Part shown: positions 52,904-62,144 of the stretch, piece after piece
How positions within the stretch are numbered: position 1 is the stretch's first letter
How the letters are laid out: every line of letters starts with the position of its first letter
DNA from: Maridesulfovibrio sp.
Lineage (GTDB): Bacteria; Desulfobacterota; Desulfovibrionia; Desulfovibrionales; Desulfovibrionaceae
Assembly: GCF_963666665.1 (NCBI RefSeq)
Contig: NZ_OY762999.1
Location: 601,501 to 665,500, forward strand
Direction of reading: 5' to 3'
DNA: 64,000 nucleotides
Notes under the pieces: generated by a model
The model's database searches: none
Seen by the model: the letters and a program-made list of their open reading frames with translations, nothing else
Told to the model about the DNA's origin: nothing
Position numbers and translations under genes: made by a program

Positions 52904-55021
52904 GTGTCTAAAAACCTTTACATCACAGCCACCGAAGAGAAGAGCGGTAAATCTGCCATTGCTCTCGGCGTGATGCAACTGTTGCTGAGAGACCTGCAGC
53001 ATGTCGCCATCTTCCGTCCTATCATTAATGATAACCAGACCGGTTCCCGTGATCACGATATCAATCTGATCATGGAATACTTCAATCTGGATATCAAATA
53101 TGAAGACACCTACGCTTACACTCTGAAGGAAGCACGTGAACTCATCAACAGCGGCAAACACTCCCTGCTGCTGGAGAATATTCTCAACAAGTACAGCCAG
53201 CTTGAAGAGAAATATGATTTCGTGCTTTGCGAAGGAACCGACTTTCAGGGCAAAGACCAGAACTTCGAGTTTGATATCAACGCGGAAATTGCCGCTAACC
53301 TCAGCTGCCCCGTTCTTCTTGTTGCAAACGGAAGAGGGAAGAGCGCTGACGACATTATCGCATCCACCCAGCTTGTTATTGATGCACTCGAAGACAAGGG
53401 CGTAGACACCGTAGCCGCAATTATCAACAGGCTTACTGCTACAGGCGATGAGAAGAAAGAAATTCTTTCCAGCATCAAATGCAAAACCAGATGTACTCAG
53501 GAGCTTCTCGTTTACGGTATTGATGAGAACGAAAGCCTCGGCAACCCCAGCATGAACGATGTTCGCAAATGGCTGAACGGTTCCGTACTGTACGGCCACG
53601 GAAGACTTGATACTCTCGTTGATGACTATGTTATCGCCGCTATGCGTATCGGCAACTTCCTTGAGTACATTGAAGACGGCAGCCTTATCATCACTCCCGG
53701 TGACCGCTCCGATATCATTCTGAGCTCTCTGGCTTCCCGTCTTTCCAGCTCTTTTCCGGATATTTCCGGTATCCTGCTTACCGGTGGCCTGCAGCCCAGT
53801 GCATCCGTACATCGCCTGATCGAAGGGTGGACCGGTGTTCCTACTCCTATCCTTTCCGTAAACACCAACACCTATCGTACCACCCAGTTGCTGAGCGAAC
53901 TGTACGGAAGAATTGATCCTGACGATCAGCGCAAGACTGCTTCTGCTCTCGGTACCTTTGAATCAAATGTAAAGACTGATGAACTCAGACATCGTCTGAT
54001 CACCAGCAAGTCCAGCAAAGTTACTCCCAAGATGTTCGAGTACAAGCTGGTTCAGAAGGCAAAAGCCAACAAGCAGACCATCGTACTGCCTGAAGGAACA
54101 AGTGAAAGGGTTCTTCGTGCAGCTGATATCCTTACCCGCCGCGGCGTTGCAGATATCGTTCTGCTTGGTAAGGCAGATGAAGTTGCCGGTAAGATTTCCC
54201 AGCTTGGCCTTGAAATGAACAATGTGCGTATCCTTGATCCCGAGTCCGCACCTCAGTTCGATGATTACTGCGAAACCTACTTCAAGCTTCGTGAACACAA
54301 AGGCATCCGCATGTCCGATGCACGTGACCGCATGCTTGATCCCACTTACTTTGCATCTATGATGGTTCATAAGGGTGATGCAGACGGTATGGTTTCCGGT
54401 TCCATCACCACCACTGCCCAGACTATCCGTCCCGCTTTCGAGTTCATCAAGACCAAGCCCGGTGCGTCCATCGTATCCAGTGTATTCCTGATGTGCCTCA
54501 AAGATAAGGTGCTGGTCTTCGGTGACTGCGCTGTTAACCCGAACCCCAATGCGGAACAGCTTGCCGAGATCGCTCTGAACTCTGCTGAAACCGCAAAGAT
54601 CTTCGGTGTTGAACCCCGCGTGGCTCTCATGTCTTACTCCACCGGTCAGTCCGGCAAGGGTGCTGACGTTGAGAAGGTTAAGGAAGCAGTAAAAATCGCC
54701 AAGGAACGCAACCCCGAATTGAAGCTCGAAGGTCCTATCCAGTACGATGCGGCTATCGATCCTTCCGTAGCGAAAACCAAGCTTCCGGATAGTGAAGTTG
54801 CAGGCCAGGCAACCGTTTTTATTTTCCCGGATCTTAATACTGGCAATAATACTTATAAAGCTGTACAACGCTCCGCCGAGCAGTCAGTCGCGATCGGCCC
54901 TGTACTTCAGGGTCTCAATAAGCCTGTGAACGACCTGTCAAGAGGCTGCACTGTTCCGGATATTGTTAATACTGTCGCAATCACAGCAATTCAGGCTCAG
55001 GCCGAAAAAGGACTTATTTAA
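52904..55021 (+). CDS. pta: Phosphate acetyltransferase, long form
   Basis: 705 residues. An N-terminal BioD-like P-loop domain (TATEEKSGKSAIALG), a central DRTGG domain (about 215-320) and the C-terminal catalytic PTA_PTB domain from about 380 (VLPEGTSERVLRAA, ALMSYSTGQSGKG). It converts acetyl-CoA and phosphate to acetyl phosphate. The start is GTG, behind CAGGAG. The stop overlaps the ackA start by one base (TAATG). Confidence 0.95.
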   Translation: MSKNLYITATEEKSGKSAIALGVMQLLLRDLQHVAIFRPIINDNQTGSRDHDINLIMEYFNLDIKYEDTYAYTLKEARELINSGKHSLLLENILNKYSQLEEKYDFVLCEGTDFQGKDQNFEFDINAEIAANLSCPVLLVANGRGKSADDIIASTQLVIDALEDKGVDTVAAIINRLTATGDEKKEILSSIKCKTRCTQELLVYGIDENESLGNPSMNDVRKWLNGSVLYGHGRLDTLVDDYVIAAMRIGNFLEYIEDGSLIITPGDRSDIILSSLASRLSSSFPDISGILLTGGLQPSASVHRLIEGWTGVPTPILSVNTNTYRTTQLLSELYGRIDPDDQRKTASALGTFESNVKTDELRHRLITSKSSKVTPKMFEYKLVQKAKANKQTIVLPEGTSERVLRAADILTRRGVADIVLLGKADEVAGKISQLGLEMNNVRILDPESAPQFDDYCETYFKLREHKGIRMSDARDRMLDPTYFASMMVHKGDADGMVSGSITTTAQTIRPAFEFIKTKPGASIVSSVFLMCLKDKVLVFGDCAVNPNPNAEQLAEIALNSAETAKIFGVEPRVALMSYSTGQSGKGADVEKVKEAVKIAKERNPELKLEGPIQYDAAIDPSVAKTKLPDSEVAGQATVFIFPDLNTGNNTYKAVQRSAEQSVAIGPVLQGLNKPVNDLSRGCTVPDIVNTVAITAIQAQAEKGLI

Positions 55022-56210
55022 TGAAAATCTTAGTTATTAACGCTGGTTCCTCTTCTATCAAGTACCAGCTTCTGGACATGTCTACCGGTAATGATCTTGC
55101 TTCCGGTATCGTTGAACGTATCGGTGAAGAGATGGGTAGCATCTCCTATAAAACCGGTGAGAAATACACCGCTGAACAGCCTTTCCCCACTCACAGGGAA
55201 GGTATGGTTGAAGTCATCAACCTGCTGACCTCTGCTGATAAAGGTGTTGTTAAAGACAAAGCTGAAATCGCAGCTATCGGTCACCGCATTGTTCACGGTG
55301 GTGAGCTTTTCTTCGAGCCCGTTGAAATCGACGATAAAGTTCTGCAGGGTATTCGCGATTGTATTCCTCTCGCACCTCTGCACAACCCCGGTCACGTTAT
55401 CGGTATTGAAACCGCTATGAACTGTTCCCCGGTGTAAGACAGGTTGCCGTATTCGACACCTCTTTCCATCAGACCATGGAACCCAAAGCATACATGTACG
55501 GTGTTCCTTACGAGTACTACGAAAACTGGGGCCTCAGAAGATACGGTGCGCACGGCACTTCCCACAAGTTCGTTGCCCGTGAAACCGCTAAACTTCTGGG
55601 TAAGCCTCTTGAAGAATCCAACATCATTACTGTTCACCTCGGTAACGGAGCTTCCATTTCCGCAGTTAAGAACGGTAAGTGCTACGACACTTCCATGGGC
55701 CTGACCCCTCTCGGCGGTATCATCATGGGTACCCGTTGCGGTGACATCGACCCCGCAATCGTAGGTTTCATTGCTGAAAGAACCAAAGAGAGCGCTGCTG
55801 AAGTTGTTGCTACCCTGACCAACGAATCCGGTCTTAAAGGTATCTGCGGTTCCAACGACCTGCGTGATATCCACGCCCGTATCGCAGAAGGCGACGAAAA
55901 AGCTAAACTCGCTCTGGACATGGCTTGCCACCGCGTACGTCAGTTCATCGGTGCCTATGCATTCGAACTTGGCCGTGTAGATGCCATCGTATTTACCGCA
56001 GGTATCGGTGAAAACGACGAAGTTTACCGTGCTAATTGCCTCTCCGGCCTTGAAAACTTCGGCATCACCATCAACAAAGAAAAGAACGAAAACTGGGATA
56101 GAACTCCCTCCTTCATCAGTGAAGACGACGGTGCTGTAAAGGTAGCTATCATCGGCACTAATGAAGAACTCGAAATCGCTAACGATACTGTCAAGGTTCT
56201 CGGACTGTAG
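55021..56210 (+). pseudogene. ackA: Acetate kinase gene, interrupted by a one-base deletion
   Basis: Two frames together encode a full acetate kinase of about 396 residues. The first (55021-55437) covers MKILVINAGSSSIKYQLLD to GHVIGIETAM and then runs to a stop as NCSPV. The second, in another frame, has VFDTSFHQTMEPKAYMYG, RRYGAHGTSHKF, VHLGNGAS and FTAGIGEND. Adding one G after 55419 restores MELFPGVRQVAVFDT, the expected family sequence. The rest is undamaged, with normal codon use, so this is either a sequencing error or a very recent mutation. AckA makes ATP from acetyl phosphate, the only substrate-level ATP step of this pathway. Confidence 0.9.
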
Positions 56211-56232
56211 ACAAGTATATATTGTAAAAGAA

Positions 56233-56265
56233 ACCGGGGTGAAGTGTGGAAGACTTCACCCCGGT
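56233..56265 (+). other. 13-bp perfect hairpin between ackA and the L-lactate dehydrogenase module
   Basis: ACCGGGGTGAAGT and its exact complement with a 7-nt loop, 22 nt after the ackA stop; the tail is purine-rich (AGAAGAATGG), not a U-tract. The remaining gap to 56485 shows no gene. Confidence 0.75.
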
Positions 56266-56484
56266 AGAAGAATGGACAGGCGTCTTTATTTTTTGTGACA
56301 ACCGAAAATTCATATTGATGAATTTGATAGGCGCATCACTAAGAAGCACTGCCTGAAGGAAACGGTCCGTAGCAGCCTTGAAGGAATGGCTGTGCCGCCG
56401 ATCTTGTGGAAGGGATAAGGCGGTTTTACGGAAATATTAACGGACAATGTGTGGAAAACACCGTCCATCGTATTTGGGGGAAAA

Positions 56485-57108
56485 ATGACAGCTAAATCTG
56501 AAAGTGTAAAGCTTTTTACCGATAAAGCTGAACTTGTGTCTGCTGTAGTAACAGAGATTTCTTCTCTGGATGAAGCATACAAGTACACAATGGATCTCTG
56601 CGGAAAAAAAGAAGCCTGTAAAATGCTTATTTCCGGTTGTGAACAGAACCTCTCCAGCAAGGCTGAGCAGCTCTGTGCAACTAAAATCGGCAAAACCATC
56701 GTCGCTCCAGCTCTGGCTAAAAAAGAAGCCGCAGCGCTTGAAAAGCAGTGCGAAGAAAACGGTTTTACCCTGATTAAAGACAGCGTCCGTAACCATCTCG
56801 GCGGCATTGATATCGCATTTACCTATGCTGACCACGGCATTGCCGAGACCGGAACCATCGTAGTCAACTGTCCCAGTGAAGAATTGAGACTTGCCACCAT
56901 GATCAGTGAAGTTCACGTAGCAGTTCTGCCCAAGTCCAAGCTTGTGGAGAATTCTTACGATCTCGAGTCATGGATGGAAGGCAACATGATGAAAGGTGAT
57001 TACACCGCATTCATCACCGGTGCCAGCCGTACTGCCGACATTGAGCGCGTTCTCGCTATCGGTGTTCACGGTCCCCTTGAACTTCATATTCTTCTTCTGG
57101 AGGACTAA
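56485..57108 (+). CDS. lldG: LUD-domain subunit of L-lactate dehydrogenase (LutC/LldG)
   Basis: 207 residues of the LUD family. TYADHGIAETGTIVV and LATMISEVHVAVLP are LutC signatures. With the next gene it forms the cytochrome-independent L-lactate oxidation system (LutABC; LldGH in Desulfovibrio). ATG 56485 is chosen behind GGGGG; an ATG at 56449 has no site. The neighbouring gene follows after 2 nt. Confidence 0.9.
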   Translation: MTAKSESVKLFTDKAELVSAVVTEISSLDEAYKYTMDLCGKKEACKMLISGCEQNLSSKAEQLCATKIGKTIVAPALAKKEAAALEKQCEENGFTLIKDSVRNHLGGIDIAFTYADHGIAETGTIVVNCPSEELRLATMISEVHVAVLPKSKLVENSYDLESWMEGNMMKGDYTAFITGASRTADIERVLAIGVHGPLELHILLLED

Positions 57109-57110
57109 TC

Positions 57111-59270
57111 ATGCAGGACGCTAAGAATCTTAAAGAATACAGGAAAGAGATCAGGGAATCCCTTGATAACGATTTTCTTAGAACCGCAATGGATAAATTT
57201 GCTGTTGCCTATCGCGGCAGCCGCGCCAATGCGTTTAAAGATATGGACGAAAAAGCTCTGATCCGTGAAATCGCAGATGCTAAAGATGCAGCTGCCCAGA
57301 GGATCGACGAACTTTTCGCCAAGTTTAAAGAAGAAGCAGAAAAGCGCGGTGCTGTAGTTCACCTTGCCAAGGATGCTAAAGAAGCCAATGAAATCATCGG
57401 CCGCATCGCTGTTGAGGAAAACTGCAAGACTATCGTCAAATCCAAGTCCATGACTGCGGAAGAGACCCTGCTCAACCACCATCTTGAAGATGATCTCAAC
57501 CTCAAGGTTGTTGAAACCGACCTTGGTGAGTGGATCATTCAGATGCGTCATGAAGGTCCTTCCCACATGGTTATGCCTGCGATTCACCTTTCCCGTCATC
57601 AGGTCAGCGACCTTTTCTCTGACGTGACCGGCCAGAAGCAGGGTGATGATGTTCAGGCACTTGTTAAGGTTGCCCGTCGCGAACTTCGTCAGGCTTTTGT
57701 TGATGCTGATATGGGCATCTCCGGCGGTAACTTTGCTATCGCCGAAACCGGTTCCATCGGTCTGGTTACCAACGAAGGTAACGCCCGTCTGGTTACCACC
57801 CTGCCCAGAGTTCATGTAGCTCTCATGGGTCTCGATAAACTGACTCCCAAACTTCATGACGCTCTGCGCGTGCTGAAAGCACTGCCCCGTAACGCTACCG
57901 GGCAGGCAATCACCTCTTATGTTACCTGGATCACCGGGTCCAACGAGTGTGCTGCGGCTGAGGATGACAGGAAGAAAGTGCACTTCGTGTTTTTGGACAA
58001 TGGAAGACGCGCTCTCGCAAAGGACCCGGTGTTCTCTCAAGTTCATCGTTGCGTACGCTGTGGCGCATGCGCCAACGTTTGTCCTGTCTACCGTATGGTC
58101 GGCGGCCACAAAATGGGCCATATCTATATCGGGGCTATCGGCCTCATCCTTACCTACTTCTACCACGGTACTGAGAAGGCTAAGAACCTTGTTCAAAACT
58201 GCATCAACTGTGGAGCATGTAAGGAAATCTGTGCAGGTGGAATTGACCTGCCCGGCCTGATCAAAGACATTCAGGCCCGCATTCTGGAAGAAGAAGGACA
58301 TCCCATGTACTCCTCCTTCCTCGCGAAGATGATGAAGAACCGTAAACTGTTCCACAAGTTCCTGCGCATCGCCAAGACTGCACAGAAACCTGTGAAGGGT
58401 AAAGACGGTTTCATGCGTCACCTGCCCATGATCTTCATGCCTGATCATGATTTCAGGGCACTGCCTACCGTTGCTGAAGTTCCCTTCCGTGACATGTGGG
58501 CCAAGGTACAGCCTGCAAAGGTTGCCGCTCCCAAGTACAAAGTCGGTCTTTTCTCCGGTTGCGTACAGGACTTCGTATACCCCGAACAGTCTGTTGCGAC
58601 TGTAGAAAGTATGCGTAACAAAGGTGTTAACCTCGAATTCCCCATGGATCAGTCCTGCTGCGGTCTGCCGCTGCAGATGATGGGTGAAGTGACTGCCGCA
58701 AGGGATGTTGCTATCCAGAACATGGAAGCTTTCGAAGGTACTGACTGCGATTACATCCTGACCATGTGTGCCTCCTGTGCATCCCACCTGAAGCACAACT
58801 ATATGAAGATGCTCGGCAAAGATCCCCAGTACGCAACCCGTGTAAAGGAATTTGCCGACAAGGTCATCGACTATAGCTCCTTCATGAACGATGTACTCGG
58901 TGTTGAAAAAGAAGACTTCCTTGATTCTGCCGGTGAAGCAGTAACCTATCACGCTCCCTGCCACCTCTGTCGCGGTCTGGATGTTAAAGCCGCTCCCCGC
59001 GAACTGATGGCTAAAGCTGGATTGGACTACAAGGAAAGTGCTGAAGAAGAAGTATGCTGCGGTTTTGGTGGAACCTACTCTGTGAAGTTCCCCAAGATTT
59101 CTGAACAGCTGCTTCAGAAGAAAGTTAATAATGCGAAGGAAAGCGGTGCAAAAATACTGCTTACTGACTGCCCCGGCTGTGTAATGCAGATACGTGGTGG
59201 AGCCAAAAAGCAGGGTGTTGACCTCGAAGTTAAACACATTGCTGAATATATGGCAGCTCGCAGAAAATAA
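57111..59270 (+). CDS. lldH: Fused LutB-LutA type Fe-S subunit of L-lactate dehydrogenase (LldH)
   Basis: 719 residues. An N-terminal LUD domain (about 70-300, ISGGNFAIAETGSIGLVTNEGN), two ferredoxin motifs (CVRCGACANVCP near 310 and CINCGACKEIC near 365) and two CCG domains (FSGCVQDFVYPE ... CCGLPLQ; HAPCHLCRGLD ... CCGFGGTYS). In Bacillus LutA and LutB are separate proteins; here they are one chain, as in Desulfovibrio. It oxidises L-lactate to pyruvate together with the LUD protein encoded upstream. Last gene of the operon. Confidence 0.92.
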   Translation: MQDAKNLKEYRKEIRESLDNDFLRTAMDKFAVAYRGSRANAFKDMDEKALIREIADAKDAAAQRIDELFAKFKEEAEKRGAVVHLAKDAKEANEIIGRIAVEENCKTIVKSKSMTAEETLLNHHLEDDLNLKVVETDLGEWIIQMRHEGPSHMVMPAIHLSRHQVSDLFSDVTGQKQGDDVQALVKVARRELRQAFVDADMGISGGNFAIAETGSIGLVTNEGNARLVTTLPRVHVALMGLDKLTPKLHDALRVLKALPRNATGQAITSYVTWITGSNECAAAEDDRKKVHFVFLDNGRRALAKDPVFSQVHRCVRCGACANVCPVYRMVGGHKMGHIYIGAIGLILTYFYHGTEKAKNLVQNCINCGACKEICAGGIDLPGLIKDIQARILEEEGHPMYSSFLAKMMKNRKLFHKFLRIAKTAQKPVKGKDGFMRHLPMIFMPDHDFRALPTVAEVPFRDMWAKVQPAKVAAPKYKVGLFSGCVQDFVYPEQSVATVESMRNKGVNLEFPMDQSCCGLPLQMMGEVTAARDVAIQNMEAFEGTDCDYILTMCASCASHLKHNYMKMLGKDPQYATRVKEFADKVIDYSSFMNDVLGVEKEDFLDSAGEAVTYHAPCHLCRGLDVKAAPRELMAKAGLDYKESAEEEVCCGFGGTYSVKFPKISEQLLQKKVNNAKESGAKILLTDCPGCVMQIRGGAKKQGVDLEVKHIAEYMAARRK

Positions 59271-59284
59271 ACATGACACACGCT

Positions 59285-59321
59285 CACTGTCCGCGACTTT
59301 GTTTGCCGGTCGCGGACAGTG
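59285..59321 (+). other. 13-bp perfect hairpin at the end of the lactate operon
   Basis: CACTGTCCGCGAC and its exact complement with an 11-nt loop, 14 nt after the last stop and about 85 bases before the true terminator. No U-tract follows. Confidence 0.75.
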
Positions 59322-59405
59322 GTTTAAGCTGCGGCATGTAATAATGCCTCCAAACCCGGTACCTTCACCTCGCAACTGAAAACGCCGGTTACAGGCCGCA
59401 CATCT

Positions 59406-59446
59406 AAGGCTTTTCCATTCGCTCGCCCGATGGAAAAGCCTTTTTT
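59406..59446 (+). terminator. Rho-independent terminator of the lactate operon
   Basis: A 13-bp stem AAGGCTTTTCCAT with its complement, an 11-nt loop and TTTTTT. Confidence 0.92.
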
Positions 59447-59640
59447 ATGATCATGTCAGCAAGAGTTTCACGATGTCGTTTTTCTCTTTTTATTTGAATA
59501 TGCAAGCTGCCAAAGTCTTATGTTCTGTTGTTATGTTGACGATATATGTGTATCGTGACTCTTGAGTTGTAGAATTTGAGGGCTGGCACATGGTGACTTT
59601 GTAAATATGTGCGTCAGGGGTAATCCCGAATTTGAATTTT
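59447..59640. other. Gene-free leader of the first sCache chemoreceptor
   Basis: AT-rich sequence without ORF or RNA that I can identify. It should hold the chemoreceptor promoter, but no clear sigma-70 or sigma-28 site was found by eye. Confidence 0.4.
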
Positions 59641-59650
59641 GGAGAGTGAT

Positions 59651-61456
59651 ATGTTGAAGAATTTATCGATTGGCGGACGGTTTGTGTTGTTGTTGGCCTC
59701 AACGCTTGTGTTTATCATAATCTGTGGCGGAATGTTTCTTTTAGAGATTAATTCTGTTGTCGGTATAGGAATTCACGAAGTTGAAACCGGCATGATGCAA
59801 GGACATAAGGATAAAATTAAAGTAGCTACAAATGCAGCCGCTGATATGCTGGGTGCGCACCTTAAAGATATTGATACTGAAGATGAAAAAATTGCTTATG
59901 TGCGCAAGGTAGTAGATAACTTCCGTTTTGAAAAAGATAAGTCGGGATATTTCTTTGTGTACCGTGGAACTAACGTTGTTACTGTCCCCACAAAAAAGTC
60001 ATTGCAAGGTAAGGATTTAAGCGGAGCAAAAGATAAAAATGGTGTGTTCTTTGTAAAAGAACTTGCAAATGCTGCCCATGATGGAGGCGGGTTTGTCGAG
60101 TATGTATTTGATAAACCAGGTAAAGGACTCCAGCCTAAGCTGGCGTATTCGACAATGATCCCTGGAAGTGATTTATGGATCGGAACCGGCGTTTATATTG
60201 ATAATGTTGATGCTGAAAAAGCACGAATCAATCAGGAACTTGGTGAGGCCGTCAAGAAGGAAACACTAAGAATTGTATTGATTATGTTAGGTTTGTTGCT
60301 TTTTGCCCTTACTCCGCTTTGCATCGTTATCGTCCGTTCTATTGTTAATCCTGTAAAGGACGCTACTGATGCTGCAAGCCGTGTTGCCGAAGGCGATCTG
60401 ACCATTACCCTCAATCCGACCGGTAGAAGTGAAATTTCCACTCTGCAGCGGGCTATTAATACCATGACCACCACGCTCGATGAGAACCTTACTGATATTA
60501 AACGTAAGGAAGCTGAGTCTGCTGAACAGGCTCGAGTTGCTCAAAAAATGGCTGCCGAGGCAGAAGAGGCCCGTCAGCAGGCAGAAGGTGCTAAGCGTGA
60601 AGGGATGTTGGCTGCGGCCACTAAGCTTGAGTCAGTTCTGAATAATATCGTGAAAATCTCTCGCGATGTTGAAAGATCTACCAATGAAATTATGAACGGC
60701 AGTGAATTTCAGAAGCAGCGTATTGCTGAAACAGCAACTGCCATGGAAGAAATGAACGCCACTGTTCTCGAAGTTGCCCGAAACGCCACCGAGACTAACG
60801 AAGATACTGAGCAGACCAGAGATAAGGCTACCGAAGGGCAGAGTGTGGTTCAGGGAACTATTGAGTCTATGGTCGCCATTCAGGGCCAGACCAATGAGCT
60901 GGAAAGGCTTATGGATCAGCTTAATACCCAGTCCATTGAGATCGGAAATGTTATGAGCGTGATTAACGATATCGCCGACCAGACCAACTTGCTGGCATTG
61001 AACGCAGCCATTGAGGCAGCCCGTGCCGGTGAAGCCGGAAGAGGATTTGCTGTTGTTGCGGATGAAGTTCGTAAACTGGCTGAAAAGACCATCGGTGCTA
61101 CTGACGAGGTTGATAAGTCCATTTCTTCCATTCAGGGACTCGCGAAGCAGAACATTGAGGGTATGCGTACTGCGGTTTCGGCAATTGGCGGAGCAACCGA
61201 ACACTCCCGTGCTTCCGGTGAGGTACTTTCTGAGATTGTAAAACTGGCCTCAAATGCCGCAGGACAGGTGCAGTCTATTGCTACTGCAGCAGAAGAGCAG
61301 TCAGCAACTTCCGATGAGATTAATCGCAGCATATCTGAGATTGATTCCATGACTGAAGATAACGCACGTAACAGCATGCTTGCTGCTGAAGCAGCCACTG
61401 ACCTCTCCCGCGAGGTTGATGCATTGGTTGCTTTGGTGGAAGAACTTAGAAGTTAA
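59651..61456 (+). CDS. Methyl-accepting chemotaxis protein, single Cache (sCache_2-like), copy 1
   Basis: 601 residues: TM1 (about 11-31), a periplasmic single Cache domain (about 45-195, with SGYFFVYRGTN and DLWIGTGVYID), TM2 (207-228), HAMP (229-282), a coiled coil and the MCP hairpin tip DIADQTNLLALNAAIEAARAGE. sCache_2 domains often sense small organic acids. GGAGAG sets the ATG at 59651. The gene follows the lactate operon terminator and is a close paralogue of the receptor at 62145. Confidence 0.93.
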   Translation: MLKNLSIGGRFVLLLASTLVFIIICGGMFLLEINSVVGIGIHEVETGMMQGHKDKIKVATNAAADMLGAHLKDIDTEDEKIAYVRKVVDNFRFEKDKSGYFFVYRGTNVVTVPTKKSLQGKDLSGAKDKNGVFFVKELANAAHDGGGFVEYVFDKPGKGLQPKLAYSTMIPGSDLWIGTGVYIDNVDAEKARINQELGEAVKKETLRIVLIMLGLLLFALTPLCIVIVRSIVNPVKDATDAASRVAEGDLTITLNPTGRSEISTLQRAINTMTTTLDENLTDIKRKEAESAEQARVAQKMAAEAEEARQQAEGAKREGMLAAATKLESVLNNIVKISRDVERSTNEIMNGSEFQKQRIAETATAMEEMNATVLEVARNATETNEDTEQTRDKATEGQSVVQGTIESMVAIQGQTNELERLMDQLNTQSIEIGNVMSVINDIADQTNLLALNAAIEAARAGEAGRGFAVVADEVRKLAEKTIGATDEVDKSISSIQGLAKQNIEGMRTAVSAIGGATEHSRASGEVLSEIVKLASNAAGQVQSIATAAEEQSATSDEINRSISEIDSMTEDNARNSMLAAEAATDLSREVDALVALVEELRS

Positions 61457-61560
61457 GTTTATTTGAGCTTGTGGAGCCTGTAAAAATAGGCTCTAATGCA
61501 GCTTCAAAATACATAATCCATTGTCCTGTTCTTCATATGCACTTAAGGAACGGAGGAAAA

Positions 61561-61863
61561 ATGATCAAACATATCGTAATGTGGAACTTGAAAGAGGAAG
61601 CTGCCGGAGCATCCGCTGCTGAAAATGGAGTTAAGGTCAAAGAAATGATCGAGGCTCTTAATGGTAAAATAGACGAGCTCAAGCATGTTGAAGTCAGTGT
61701 GGATGTTTTTGAAGCCACACAGAAGTGGGATTTAGTGCTTTATTCTGAATTTGACAACAAGGAAGACCTTCAGGCTTATGCAGTACATCCTCTACATCAG
61801 GAATGTGTTGCATTCATCAAAGAAGTAGTCTCTTCACGAGACGCAATAGATTATGTAATTTAA
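61561..61863 (+). CDS. Stress-responsive A/B barrel (Dabb) domain protein
   Basis: 100 residues, one Dabb domain: MIKHIVMWNLKEEA at the start and LVLYSEFDNKEDLQAYAVHPLHQECV later are characteristic. Members form dimeric barrels; functions vary and are mostly unknown in bacteria. CGGAGG precedes the ATG. It lies between two paralogous chemoreceptor genes and ends in its own terminator. Confidence 0.85.
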   Translation: MIKHIVMWNLKEEAAGASAAENGVKVKEMIEALNGKIDELKHVEVSVDVFEATQKWDLVLYSEFDNKEDLQAYAVHPLHQECVAFIKEVVSSRDAIDYVI

Positions 61864-61883
61864 ATATAGCTGGATACGCTTTA

Positions 61884-61917
61884 AAAGGCCGAAGACGATA
61901 TGTCTTCGGCCTTTTTT
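61884..61917 (+). terminator. Rho-independent terminator of the Dabb gene
   Basis: A 13-bp stem AAAGGCCGAAGAC with its complement, a 5-nt loop and a T-run. Confidence 0.92.
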
Positions 61918-62144
61918 GTTGCTGGTGTTTCCAATAGTAATGCTTATATTTATAAAAGGAGATGTTTTGAGTGGAGAAAAAATGCACTAGTGTATGTTTT
62001 AAGAAAATAATGTTTCGCAAAATTGTTATTAAAAAAATTGAATTTCTCCACTAAAGGTGTATATTTTTAGTAAGACTTGGATTTTGTCCTGCCACAAGGG
62101 TGGGGCATCTTCATCAAAAAACTACAAAGAAGGGGGGAGGGCCT

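Noticed and set aside
61971..62054. GTG-started 27-residue frame between the Dabb gene and the second chemoreceptor
   Set aside because: GGAG is present at 9 bases, but the peptide is low in complexity (mostly Lys and Ile) in AT-rich sequence, too weak to call.
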